From positions 1-36,990 of the IMG/VR virus record IMGVR_UViG_3300020213_000066: a stretch of 36,990 bases of DNA, one strand, 5' to 3'. Source of the stretch: a virus. Position numbers and translations under genes: made by a program. The notes beneath the pieces are model-generated. The model was not told where the DNA came from. It saw nothing but the letters and a program-made list of their open reading frames with translations, and did no database searches. Positions within the stretch are counted from its first letter, which is position 1. Each line of letters starts with the position of its first letter. This document shows positions 25,328 through 31,255 of this stretch, piece after piece.

Positions 25328-25725
25328 TCGGCGGCATCATATCCTCGATCGCGGGCGGGGCGTTCAAGGAACTATTCGGCGGGCTAGAACGCGCCTACAA
25401 GGCCAAGCTCGAAGCCAAGAACGATGCCGAGCGCATCGACGCCGACAAGCAGATCACATTCTTTCAGGGGCAGATATCGCTCGCACAGTCCGCCGCTCAG
25501 CATGACAAGTGGTGGAGCACCCGTGAGCTGATCGGCAAATGTGCGCTGATTTATGTATTCAAAATCGTGGTGTGGGACACGGTTCTAAAGCTTGGAGTCA
25601 CCCCGGACCCCGGCCCCCAGGTGACCGGCATCGTTATGTTGACAATCGGCTTCTATTTCGGGAGCAAAGCGGCAACCGACATTGCGGCGCGGCTGCTCTC
25701 CGCCTTCGCATCGCGATATCGATAA
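25324..25725 (+). CDS. GTA 3TM-type holin-like protein
   Basis: 133 aa from GTG 25324, overlapping the previous stop. The features are the N-terminal amphipathic GGAFKELFGGLERAYKAKLEAKN, the central WWSTRELIGKCALIYVFKIVVWD and the C-terminal GIVMLTIGFYFGSKAATDIA. They match the holin family first described from gene-transfer agents (three membrane segments). It would let the lysozyme reach the wall. The family assignment is by eye. It ends one base into the next start (TAATG). Confidence 0.7.
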   Translation: MIGGIISSIAGGAFKELFGGLERAYKAKLEAKNDAERIDADKQITFFQGQISLAQSAAQHDKWWSTRELIGKCALIYVFKIVVWDTVLKLGVTPDPGPQVTGIVMLTIGFYFGSKAATDIAARLLSAFASRYR

Positions 25726-26075
25726 TGGCAAATTTGGACTATCAGACGATAGCTCTCGTCGTCACCCTTCTCGGCATGGCCACGGGTGGCCTCTGGAAGC
25801 TGACCCGGATCGAAACCGAACTGCGCGCCTGCATCAATTCGTCCAGGGATGATGTCGAGGAAAAGCAAACCGAGCACTCCCGAGAATTTGGCGAGACGAT
25901 CTTAGCCCTGCGCCAGCACATCACGACATTCCAGCTTGAGGTCGCCAACAACTACGTTCGCCGGGACGGCTTCTACAAGGTCCGCGATGAACTGGCCTCC
26001 GACATCAAAAGCCTGGGCGATGAACTCAAGGCCACGCTGGTGCGCGTGGAAAGCAAGATCGACAGCAAGACATAA
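25725..26075 (+). CDS. Membrane-anchored coiled-coil protein, possible i-spanin analogue
   Basis: 116 aa; ATG 25725 shares a base with the previous stop. One N-terminal hydrophobic segment (YQTIALVVTLLGMATGGLW, residues 6-24) is followed by a long charged coiled coil to the end (VRRDGFYKVRDELASDIKSLGDEL). This N-in, periplasmic-coil layout is that of inner-membrane spanins, which join the membranes at the end of lysis; no o-spanin lipoprotein was found alongside. A terminator follows. The role is inferred from topology and place. Confidence 0.65.
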   Translation: MANLDYQTIALVVTLLGMATGGLWKLTRIETELRACINSSRDDVEEKQTEHSREFGETILALRQHITTFQLEVANNYVRRDGFYKVRDELASDIKSLGDELKATLVRVESKIDSKT

Positions 26076-26107
26076 GCGTAGCCGTGCGTGACTGTTCCTC
26101 CCAGACT

Positions 26108-26141
26108 GCCCCGGCACCCGCAGAGGGTCCGGGGCTTTTTT
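26108..26141 (+). terminator. Intrinsic terminator at the end of the lysis cassette
   Basis: GCCCCGG (26108-26114) and CCGGGGC (26129-26135) form a 7-bp stem followed by TTTTTTCG. It ends the long rightward structural/lysis transcript, just before the convergent tRNA and leftward operon. Confidence 0.88.
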
Positions 26142-26176
26142 CGTTTCAAGCCGTCTGCACTAGTATGCGCGCACGA

Positions 26177-26251
26177 TGGCAGGGACGGCAGGACTCGAAC
26201 CTGCAACCCTCAGCGTCAAAGGCTGATGCTCTACCATTGAGCTACGTCCCT
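26177..26251 (-). tRNA. tRNA-Gln (anticodon TTG)
   Basis: On the minus strand all arms fold: acceptor AGGGACG/CGTCCCT (7 perfect pairs), D-stem GCTC/GAGC, anticodon stem TCAGC/GCTGA with loop CTTTGAC (anticodon TTG), T-arm GCAGG-TTCGAGT-CCTGC, then discriminator G and an encoded CCA. It would decode CAA (and possibly CAG by wobble), a codon that is less used in a GC-rich host. The gene lies just after the lysis terminator and is transcribed toward it, at the end of the leftward operon. No attachment site or integrase is seen beside it. Confidence 0.93.
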
Positions 26252-26350
26252 ATGAGGGTTCCACCTTTCGCGTCACCCACAACCGTCGAGGCCACCGGCA
26301 CCATCCCGGTCTGTGATCCCTCATCTAAGGTGTACACCATCGACGTAGGC

Positions 26351-26408
26351 AGGGATTTGAACCCTAATTACTCACCTGATCTCGGCCAGCGAGGGGGAAT
26401 TGAACCCC
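26351..26408 (-). other. Two tRNA T-arm-like elements without full tRNAs
   Basis: On the minus strand GGGG-TTCAATT-CCCC (26408-26394) and AGGG-TTCAAAT-CCCT (26365-26351) each look like a T-arm with a B-box motif. I searched upstream for matching acceptor, D and anticodon arms and found none: the first has a GCGAG/CTCGC helix outside its T-arm with only 18 bases between, and the second has no partner for its 3' strand. They may be relics of deleted tRNA genes or tRNA-like RNAs. The spacer 26252-26496 holds no supported ORF. Confidence 0.4.
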
Positions 26409-26496
26409 ACCACTCTCGTTGCGCCTCGCAGCGCTATCTGTCCTCCGCTCCTTGCCCATGTGCGCGACTGTCGCGATGGTTTAGTTCGCGCTTCGC

Positions 26497-26778
26497 TTAT
26501 ATGCGGGCTTCAAATAGCGCACAGAAGAAATCCGGTGCAGTAAAAAGCTCGGCTCGGTACTCGCTACCGTCCTGCACATAGGCTCTTGCCGATTTTAACG
26601 CTTCGCCTACTTTCTCTGTATAGCCGTCCTCGAACTTCGTATCGCGCGGCACACCGTCGTCCACGATCCGCCAGCGTTCTCGAACGGCGAGACATTCACC
26701 GAAACCGGCAGACTTCGACTCCCACTCCTCATTGTCTGAGTCCTTTTTCCAGTGCTTGCACAGGTCGCAGCGCATCAT
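26497..26778 (-). CDS. Small Cys-containing protein, unknown
   Basis: 93 aa. The N-terminus MMRCDLCKHWKKDSDNEEW has C-x-x-C, and Cys residues occur again in FGECLAVRERW and DFFCALFE, so a small zinc- or iron-binding fold is plausible. The DGSEYRAELFTAPDFFCALFE end is a pattern seen in short early phage proteins. Its start overlaps the upstream gene's stop (ATGA). Last protein gene in the leftward operon. The exact function is unknown. Confidence 0.75.
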   Translation of the reverse strand: MMRCDLCKHWKKDSDNEEWESKSAGFGECLAVRERWRIVDDGVPRDTKFEDGYTEKVGEALKSARAYVQDGSEYRAELFTAPDFFCALFEARI

Positions 26779-27128
26779 GCGCGCGACTTGACGTATGCCG
26801 CCTTGATCTCGCGGCGATGTTTTTTGCGGCGGCGCAACCGTTCGCGGATTTGGTCAGCGTCATTGGTTTCGAGCGCGGCCATGATCTCGTTGTGGATGCA
26901 GTTCCGTAGCGATAGCTTCATGGTGGCCGGGCAGGCATCGACGGCGGCGGGGTACATCGTCTCAAGGTGGTGTACGGCGGCCTTGCCAATATCCATTGCG
27001 ATGGCCTTCACCAGTTCCTTGCTCCACTCGCCATCGCCTGGCCTGCGCTCGATCCGAACGACCGGCAGCGTGACCACGTTGCGGAGGTCGATGCCCTTGC
27101 CTCTGGCTTTCAGGTGTGTGCTCGGCAT
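26775..27128 (-). CDS. Conserved-looking hypothetical protein of the leftward operon
   Basis: 117 aa. Mostly helical with a very basic end (RERLRRRKKHRREIKAAYVKSRA), which suggests nucleic-acid contact. The N-terminus carries LRNVVTLPVVRIERRPGDGEWSKELVKAIAMDIGK. The middle part has paired Cys in DACPATMKLSLRNCIHNEI. It overlaps the downstream gene by 4 bases. Its start follows a 135-base spacer (27129-27263) in which I see no gene. Confidence 0.72.
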   Translation of the reverse strand: MPSTHLKARGKGIDLRNVVTLPVVRIERRPGDGEWSKELVKAIAMDIGKAAVHHLETMYPAAVDACPATMKLSLRNCIHNEIMAALETNDADQIRERLRRRKKHRREIKAAYVKSRA

Positions 27129-27263
27129 GTGTGTTCCCTCTGATGCCCTATGTGTACCGCAGCCCGCCCCGGCGGTTTGCAGAGAGCCTAGCCTGATCGG
27201 AAACCGCGAACGGGGACGGTCCAGGGCTCTCGCTGCGATTGGTGTTCATGGCGATGATGTCTC

Positions 27264-27755
27264 TTATGCGTAAGTTTCGAGCGGCGTCCCGCTCTTGAGG
27301 TAGAGCGGGTGTTTCGGTGCGCCAGTCTTCGTCTTGCCGAGGCAGAACACGGCGGGCCTATGGCTTCGCAGCAGCCCCTTGACCACGCTCGCCCGATTGA
27401 GCGCCATTCCGTGAGCGCCCCAGGCGCAGATAGCAACGTCGCAGCGTCCGATGGCGCGCTCGATAGCGTCATCATTGTTCGGGCCGACAGCATCGGCAAC
27501 GTAGGGAAGCTCGTCCGGGTCCGTTGCGCGGAAGGCGAATAAATTGACGACCTCCATGCTGCCGTAGCCAAGGCCGACCAGGAGACGAACGCAGGAGCGA
27601 ATGGTTGCGTCATCCTGCCGGGCGTCAGCGGTTGACGGATTGAGCATCACCAGAAGAGCGCGCGGCTTTCCGTGATCCCACGTCCGGCGCAGCATGTAGC
27701 GGTACGTCTCGCACTCCGAAAGCACCGCATCATTTTCTAGATAGTGGTTCGGCAT
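27264..27755 (-). CDS. DUF1643 family protein
   Basis: 163 aa from ATG 27755, which follows GAGTGAG; a longer in-frame start at 27812 would overlap the upstream gene by 53 bases and is rejected. Characteristic DUF1643 blocks: ALLVMLNPSTADARQDDATI (about 33-52), VVNLFAFRATDPDEL, a central CDVAICAWGAHG strand and the last APKHPLYLKSGTPLE. The biochemical role of the family is not known; relatives are common in phages and bacteria. The start is 4 bases from the upstream stop. Confidence 0.9.
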   Translation of the reverse strand: MPNHYLENDAVLSECETYRYMLRRTWDHGKPRALLVMLNPSTADARQDDATIRSCVRLLVGLGYGSMEVVNLFAFRATDPDELPYVADAVGPNNDDAIERAIGRCDVAICAWGAHGMALNRASVVKGLLRSHRPAVFCLGKTKTGAPKHPLYLKSGTPLETYA

Positions 27756-27759
27756 CTGC

Positions 27760-28152
27760 TCACTCTTTTTGCTGCGTCTGCGAAGGTGCGAGCGTGCGCC
27801 CAGACTCACCAAGACCGCGAGCTTTTAGTGCCGCGACGCAGAGGCAAAGCACCGGGGTAACTGCCGCCACCGATTTGATTTCTTCGTTTGGGGCATTGAG
27901 TTGAAAATTGACCAACTCTGCACCCGCGCAATGTCCGTCGCCGCCGTGGATCGACCACGCATCCCATTTAGCCGGAACGAGCGCGAAGGCCGCATCGAAG
28001 GACGCGGTGTAGGCAGGAAGCGTTTCAGACGGATCGTATTGTTCGAACGTCGAGATGTGGCGCTTGCGACCGTGGGCGACCTCAAAAATCAGTTCATCGA
28101 GATCACGGTCAGGTCCGTCGGCATTCTCAAGCCGTTCGATTAGGTCAAGCAT
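27760..28152 (-). CDS. Phage ABA sandwich domain protein
   Basis: 130 aa from ATG 28152 (an N-terminal extension to 28293 would overlap the next gene). The layout LIERLENADGPDRDLDELIFEVA, then LPAYTASFDAAFALVP and WDAWSIHGG matches the phage ABA-sandwich group (L-E-x-A-x-GP-x-x-x-LD ... YT-x-S-x-D-A-A-x-x-LVP). Members are small and of unknown role, carried by many alphaproteobacterial phages. The C-terminus VTPVLCLCVAALKARG is helical. Overlaps the upstream Cys-rich gene by 8 bases. Confidence 0.85.
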   Translation of the reverse strand: MLDLIERLENADGPDRDLDELIFEVAHGRKRHISTFEQYDPSETLPAYTASFDAAFALVPAKWDAWSIHGGDGHCAGAELVNFQLNAPNEEIKSVAAVTPVLCLCVAALKARGLGESGRTLAPSQTQQKE

Positions 28153-28369
28153 CGGGCTTCTCCGAGTTGAGTGATGCACCGTGAGCGGACGCCCCGAACT
28201 TGAACCCCTTGCGCGGGCACATCGGTGCCTCACAGGTTTTCTCAGAAGTTGGAGGGCATATGCAGCCGGGCGGCGTGTACGAAATCGGTCCATGTGAGAA
28301 CGGGTAGAGAGGCTGCAAGCCCGGATTGCAAATCGGGCACGGGCTAGAGGGGCAAGTGTGGACAGGCAT
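28145..28369 (-). CDS. Small Cys/Pro-rich protein
   Basis: 74 aa; GGAAGGG lies 8 bases before the ATG, an excellent ribosome-binding site that decides the start. Cysteines occur as C-P-S-S-P-C-P-I-C near the N-terminus and again in GCICPPTSEKTCEAPMCPRKG, with many prolines, suggesting a metal-binding or disulfide-held peptide. No family recognised. It sits in the leftward operon between short overlapping genes. Confidence 0.7.
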   Translation of the reverse strand: MPVHTCPSSPCPICNPGLQPLYPFSHGPISYTPPGCICPPTSEKTCEAPMCPRKGFKFGASAHGASLNSEKPDA

Positions 28370-28371
28370 CG

Positions 28372-28548
28372 CTATTTCCCTTCCGCATGTGGCTGTTCAG
28401 CCAATTTTTGGCGAAGCAGTTCGATCTTGTCGGCGGCAAGTCGCATAGCGGTTTGCTGCACGCTCTCTCCGCCATAGTCCGGCTTCGACCATTCTCGTAG
28501 GACGACCACAAGCCCGCGTTCTGCAATGTAGCGTTCCGTCGCACTCAT
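28372..28548 (-). CDS. Small helical protein
   Basis: 58 aa, ATG 28548 to TAG 28372-28374. Its ATG overlaps the DUF551-like gene's stop (ATGA), and its own stop is directly followed by the next ATG after 2 bases. The sequence is gene-like: SATERYIAERGLVVVLREW, then VQQTAMRLAADKIELLRQKLAEQ, a helical segment. It is shorter than a 60-residue cutoff, so automated callers using such a limit would miss it. Function unknown. Confidence 0.72.
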   Translation of the reverse strand: MSATERYIAERGLVVVLREWSKPDYGGESVQQTAMRLAADKIELLRQKLAEQPHAEGK

Positions 28549-28772
28549 TGGCTGTCACCGGACTTCAACGGATCGCGCGGCGCAGGAGCCCAGCACTCAA
28601 AATCGTTAAAGGCCCAATCGTCAAAATTATCCCCTGACGGAAGGATCAGTTGCCCTTCTTCATTCAGTGCGACGTAGTGAATCTCAAGCCAAGAATGGCT
28701 GATGTTATGGCTGATGTTATAGACGTGCAGTCCGTAAAGGCGGAACGCGCCATCGTTCGGCTCGGTGTTCAT
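28545..28772 (-). CDS. DUF551-like small phage protein (source of the duplicated segment)
   Basis: 75 aa from ATG 28772. The read-through upstream includes EWQPM before NTEPNDG, matching the W-x-P-M-x-T-x-P-x-DG start of DUF551-like proteins; the domain ends with WLEIHYVALNEEGQLILPSGDNFDDWAFN and CWAPAP. The coding region 28604-28772 belongs to the 183-bp repeat; the 3' end (28545-28603) exists only here. No start codon is visible before the EWQP block, because the upstream sequence is antisense to a nuclease fragment, so its true 5' end may have been cut off. Function of the family unknown. Confidence 0.72.
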   Translation of the reverse strand: MNTEPNDGAFRLYGLHVYNISHNISHSWLEIHYVALNEEGQLILPSGDNFDDWAFNDFECWAPAPRDPLKSGDSQ

Positions 28773-28786
28773 CGGCTGCCATTCCG
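28604..28786 (-). repeat. 183-bp duplicated segment, copy 2
   Basis: Inverted partner of 12364-12546, identical over 183 bases but for two C/T differences. On the minus strand it runs from CGGAATGG to TTTAACG. On its 5' side it abuts a GIY-YIG-superfamily (Mug113/T5orf172-like) fragment at 28787, and on its 3' side the gene continues normally to its stop. No target-site duplication or inverted terminal repeats are visible at either copy, so it is not a classic transposon. Confidence 0.95.
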
Positions 28787-28991
28787 CTACTTTGATGCAC
28801 TGCAGACTGGCGCGCCCCGTCGCCTGGAAATGTATGCCACGTTTCGCGGAACGCGCGCCGTCGAACAATATCTGCATGATCGCTTTAAGACGCACCGAAC
28901 ATCGGGCGAGTGGTTCAAATACCGAGAGCCTATCAAATCCTTTGTTGCCGCCCTTCATGAATTTGAATGGATGCGGAGGCTTTGCTCGTGA
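28787..28991 (+). pseudogene. C-terminal piece of a Mug113/T5orf172-type GIY-YIG nuclease
   Basis: In the frame ending at 28991 the sequence reads YFDALQTGAPRRLEMYATF, then EQYLHDRFKTHRTSGEWFKY. This is the second half of the T5orf172/Mug113 fold (LQTG-x-P-x-x-LE...LH-x-x-F...GEWF). The N-terminal GIY-YIG half is missing: upstream of 28787 the frame runs into the antisense strand of the DUF551-like gene. So it is a broken nuclease gene whose 5' part was lost at the repeat boundary. The pattern is strong. Confidence 0.8.
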
Positions 28992-29179
28992 GCAATCGAC
29001 GCGCGACCGTAACCCAGGCCGATGTCGCGGGCCCCGACGGGCACCGGCATATCTACGTCATCGCGCGTCTTGTCACTGGAATAGACCAGTCTCATCCCCC
29101 CGCTAGGAAACGCCAGCGCAACGGCGGCTGCAAGCCGCATCGGGGCGTTATCGTCAGTGGAGTGGATGGCTGGGCTCAC
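28955..29179 (-). CDS. Short protein, possibly truncated
   Basis: 74 aa; GTG 29179 overlaps the upstream stop (GTGA), in keeping with the operon. The first part, MSPAIHSTDDNAPMRLAAAV ALAFPSGGM (spaces added), resembles the N-terminal HTH of small excisionase-like proteins (M-R-L-x-x-A-V-x-x-AFP-x-GGM). The rest does not continue that pattern and overlaps antisense to relict pieces at 28988-29032. It may have lost its native C-terminus. Low confidence as an intact gene. Confidence 0.5.
   Translation of the reverse strand: MSPAIHSTDDNAPMRLAAAVALAFPSGGMRLVYSSDKTRDDVDMPVPVGARDIGLGYGRASIAHEQSLRIHSNS
28988..29032 (+). pseudogene. Short start of a small phage gene, relict
   Basis: A GTG overlapping the previous frame's stop opens VSNRRATVTQADVA, which looks like the opening of a small protein family (ATVTQADVARALRAA...) that I associate with the early regions of temperate phages of this order. 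After Ala the sequence changes character and the family pattern ends. The frame runs on to 29260 antisense to real genes. I read it as the surviving first 14 or 15 codons of a lost gene. Confidence 0.4.
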
Positions 29180-29460
29180 GCCAACGCCTCCAGTTCCTTA
29201 AGGCCTTCGGTTTCAAGATGCTGGCGGCGGTGTTCCGCATTATGCGAGGCCAACCAGTAGCGGTATTCGATGCGACCTTCGCGGGGCCGTTCGATGGCCG
29301 GGATGCGCTCGCGCTGCACCACGGCCATGTAGTGCATCTCGCCCAGCCGGGCGCTGGTGCGCGCGGCAGGCCAGTCCAGATGCACGCCCAGTTCTCTTGC
29401 CGTGGCGCCGGGGTAGAGGCCCAGGGCGACGATCAGGCGGTATTCGTATTCGGGTCCCAT
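29176..29460 (-). CDS. Winged-helix DNA-binding protein
   Basis: 94 aa from ATG 29460; a longer in-frame start at 29745 would overlap several genes. Helix, helix and wing can be read: YEYRLIVALGLYPGATARELGVHLDWPAARTSARLGEMHYM (positions 5-45), followed by the wing RIEYRYWLA. It resembles MarR/ArsR-type or phage wHTH regulators. It might control the leftward operon it belongs to. The neighbours on both sides are linked by short overlaps or gaps. Confidence 0.75.
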   Translation of the reverse strand: MGPEYEYRLIVALGLYPGATARELGVHLDWPAARTSARLGEMHYMAVVQRERIPAIERPREGRIEYRYWLASHNAEHRRQHLETEGLKELEALA

Positions 29461-29462
29461 GC

Positions 29463-29696
29463 TCAGAACTCCCGTCCTGTGTCGCGGTCGATCGGACGCG
29501 CGAAGGGTTTCATCGGCAGTTTGATCCCGCTCGCCCTGGTGCCGGTGATGGGCCGGAATTGCACCTTGCGGATTCCGCGGGCGTTGTCTCGGACGCGGTT
29601 TGACTTCGCGATCACCGGCTTGTCGTAGCCGTTGGTCTTGATGAGCAGCGCGACCGTGACGAGATAGCCCGCGAACAGGATTTGCTCTGCGCTCAT
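29463..29696 (-). CDS. Small membrane-anchored protein
   Basis: 77 aa from ATG 29696, overlapping the upstream stop (ATGA). One hydrophobic segment near residues 5-19 (ILFAGYLVTVALLIK) is followed by a basic cytoplasmic or periplasmic tail, KSNRVRDNARGIRKVQF. No family recognised. Membrane-anchored small proteins in early phage operons often deal with host functions, but that is not shown here. Confidence 0.7.
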   Translation of the reverse strand: MSAEQILFAGYLVTVALLIKTNGYDKPVIAKSNRVRDNARGIRKVQFRPITGTRASGIKLPMKPFARPIDRDTGREF

Positions 29697-29899
29697 TCGC
29701 AGCCCTCGCCCTGTCCGCAATGGATGCAGCGAGCATGTCCGTCATGCGGGCCGTATTGATGCTGCCCGGTGTGCGATCTCACACAATGCTCGAACACCTC
29801 CGGCCAGTCGGCATAGACTTCGCTGGCATGATCGAAGGCATCGGGATCGTCACCCGCTCGTGTCGAGACGGAAGCGATCTTGAGAAGGGGTTCGCTCAT
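29693..29899 (-). CDS. Small protein with a C-terminal Cys cluster
   Basis: 68 aa from ATG 29899, chosen because it gives a clean ATGA overlap with the upstream stop; an alternative start at 29908 adds MAG. The end reads HARCIHCGQGEGCE, with C-x-x-C and a further Cys, and several His (HTGQHQYGPHDGHARC) nearby, so a small zinc-binding site is likely. Function unknown. Confidence 0.7.
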   Translation of the reverse strand: MSEPLLKIASVSTRAGDDPDAFDHASEVYADWPEVFEHCVRSHTGQHQYGPHDGHARCIHCGQGEGCE

Positions 29900-30090
29900 T
29901 CCCGCCACCAGTCCAGCTTCTTGCTGGTGCAGAACACCGCAGCAACTTCGGTGCTCTTCTCGGTCTTCTGGATGATCAACGTTGATCTGGCCTGCTCGCA
30001 GGCCATCATGTCGGGGTAGCGAAACACAGAGAGAGTCTGCACCTGTCCGCTGTAGGTGATTGTGTGGATGATGAGAAAGGCGGCGAGCAT
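29896..30090 (-). CDS. Small exported or membrane protein; first gene of the leftward operon
   Basis: 64 aa. The hydrophobic start (MLAAFLIIHTITYSGQVQTL) is a probable signal or anchor. The remainder includes RYPDMMACEQARSTLII and FCTSKKLDW, with two Cys that may pair. It opens the leftward transcript: 41 bases separate its start from the + strand start at 30132, so a divergent promoter pair is expected in 30091-30131. I could not pin the boxes with confidence. Confidence 0.65.
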   Translation of the reverse strand: MLAAFLIIHTITYSGQVQTLSVFRYPDMMACEQARSTLIIQKTEKSTEVAAVFCTSKKLDWWRE

Positions 30091-30131
30091 GTGCTAAGCT
30101 GCGTTCGCGTTAAATCAGGGAGGGTTGCGTG

Positions 30132-30464
30132 ATGAGTGAGCCGGGCCAGATGACCGACTTTGAAATGCAGATGCTGGAATTGCTGCGAAGCATGGATCAG
30201 CGCCTCAAGACGGTTGAGGGGAGTGCGTTGTGGTTTCGGTCTCGGATCGAGGGGATGGATCGCGCGGCCCGAACGCTGCATCGAGTTCGGCCTTGGCCGC
30301 GATCACGTCAGCCACATAAACGTCAGGGCTGTCGCAGTTCACCCAGTAGTCGGTGGCGTAGCAGATGCTGTAGCCATCGGTCGCCTGATTGCCGTCGATG
30401 CTGTGGCCCAGCTTCTTCTCGACCTTGCGGACCCAGCGCCGCCAATCGCGCTCGTTGTCGCTGA
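30132..30464 (+). pseudogene. Gene start joined to antisense sequence (truncated gene)
   Basis: AGGGAGGG 7 bases before an ATG pair gives a strong start. The first about 45 residues read like a real coiled-coil protein (MTDFEMQMLELLRSMDQRLK). From about 30230 on, the frame is the antisense of the opposite gene and becomes Arg/Ser/Cys-rich nonsense (QPHKRQGCRSSPSS). So a genuine N-terminus runs into an unrelated gene. Its natural C-terminus was probably lost by recombination. It may still be translated. Confidence 0.5.
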
Positions 30465-30528
30465 CGTGGCTTTCGGAGAATGCCAGACCGAGGTGCGGAT
30501 TGATCTCAGCAAGATCGAGGTGCGTCAT
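30205..30528 (-). CDS. Hypothetical phage protein
   Basis: 107 aa from ATG 30528, which has GGAGGG at a 7-base spacing; the ATG two codons earlier sits too close to it. The sequence is protein-like: NERDWRRWVRKVEKKLGHSIDG and TDGYSICYATDYWVNCDSPDVYVADVIAAKAELDAAF. The last 10-15 residues (SETETTTHSPQPS) overlap the truncated + gene and may be foreign. No known family; alpha-beta character. It is transcribed away from the lipoprotein gene at 30623. Confidence 0.72.
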   Translation of the reverse strand: MTHLDLAEINPHLGLAFSESHVSDNERDWRRWVRKVEKKLGHSIDGNQATDGYSICYATDYWVNCDSPDVYVADVIAAKAELDAAFGPRDPSPRSETETTTHSPQPS

Positions 30529-30622
30529 AACCATTCCCTCCGTAAGGCGACGGGACCGGGGGACTTTCCTGCCGGTTGTCTGCTAGTGTGGACGGTTGTG
30601 AAGACACCCTGGGGAGGGCGTA

Positions 30623-31159
30623 ATGCTGCGTGTGAGTGTGGGGTTGGCCTGCGCCTTGGCGCTGGCGGGGTGTGCAGCGGTGCCCGCTTTGGCGGGTAGC
30701 GCCGCAGAACTGGCGACCATCCAGAGATGCTTTAAATCTAAGGTGTGGTGCGTCGCGTCGCTGACCGACCAAATCACACTGCACAAGATGCCATTCGCGA
30801 TGCTGGCGGCGCGGGGGCCGTCGCGCGTGAAAGGCACATCCAACCGAGTTGCATGGCACATCCCATGCGAAGCGGGGGCGCCAGCACTCTATCTCTCGGC
30901 GGAGAGCTTGTTGAGTTACAACGACATCCGTGTTCGCTTTCGGGCGGACCCCGGCGGGGTCATAGGGACAGCTCTTGCCGACCACACCGGGGGTGGAAAA
31001 ATGTTCACGGTCACGGACCCGCAGAAACTGATCGATGTGATGAAGGCCAAGGAAACGCTGACGGTTGAGATCACATTGCCCATGAATGCCGATCGTGCGC
31101 ACGCAACGTTCAGCGTCGGCGGGCTCGCCGGTGCTCTTCGAAAAATTGAATGCGGTTGA
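30623..31159 (+). CDS. Lipoprotein with a VasI-like domain, possible superinfection-exclusion protein
   Basis: 178 aa; GGGGAGGG precedes the ATG. Signal peptide with lipobox LAGC (Cys17), so a lipid-anchored periplasmic or outer-membrane protein. The body reads SYNDIRVRFRADPGG, then FTVTDPQKLIDVMKAKETLTVEITLP and ATFSVGGLAGALRKIECG, the layout of VasI-like/invasion-associated domains. As a lone lipoprotein beside the immunity region it could act in lysogenic conversion or block secondary infection; this is inference. Two Cys (C36, C43 region) might bridge. Confidence 0.75.
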   Translation: MLRVSVGLACALALAGCAAVPALAGSAAELATIQRCFKSKVWCVASLTDQITLHKMPFAMLAARGPSRVKGTSNRVAWHIPCEAGAPALYLSAESLLSYNDIRVRFRADPGGVIGTALADHTGGGKMFTVTDPQKLIDVMKAKETLTVEITLPMNADRAHATFSVGGLAGALRKIECG

Positions 31160-31171
31160 TGGCAAGGCCCG

Positions 31172-31189
31172 CTCCCGTGAATACGGGAG
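31172..31189 (+). other. 7-bp stem-loop between convergent genes
   Basis: CTCCCGT (31172-31178) and ACGGGAG (31183-31189) pair perfectly around GAAT. No U-tract follows on either strand. It lies between the lipoprotein stop and the repressor's 3' end and might act as a weak bidirectional terminator; an operator copy follows 4 bases later. Confidence 0.5.
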
Positions 31190-31193
31190 TATC

Positions 31194-31209
31194 GTTACCA
31201 ATAGTAAAC
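31194..31209 (+). promoter_or_regulatory. Candidate repressor operator, outlying copy
   Basis: GTTACCAATAGTAAAC. It shares TACCAATAGTA with the reverse complement of 31707-31722 and GTTACC-N4-GTAA with 31674-31689. It lies downstream of the repressor gene, between convergent genes, an unusual place for an operator. Confidence 0.5.
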
Positions 31210-31255
31210 GCAAGGGCGCAAGCAAAAAGTTGCGGCTAGTAACACGGGCGGTGGA

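Noticed and set aside
26251-26500. Second and third complete tRNA genes
   Set aside because: T-arm-like stems are present, but no acceptor, D or anticodon arms could be matched in either case.
26084-26581. Plus-strand frame over the tRNA region
   Set aside because: Covers a terminator, a tRNA on the other strand and the T-arm elements; no domain seen.
28967-29260. Plus-strand 97-codon frame
   Set aside because: Antisense to two coupled minus genes; only its first 14-15 codons from 28988, as they read from the GTG, look real and are listed as a relict.
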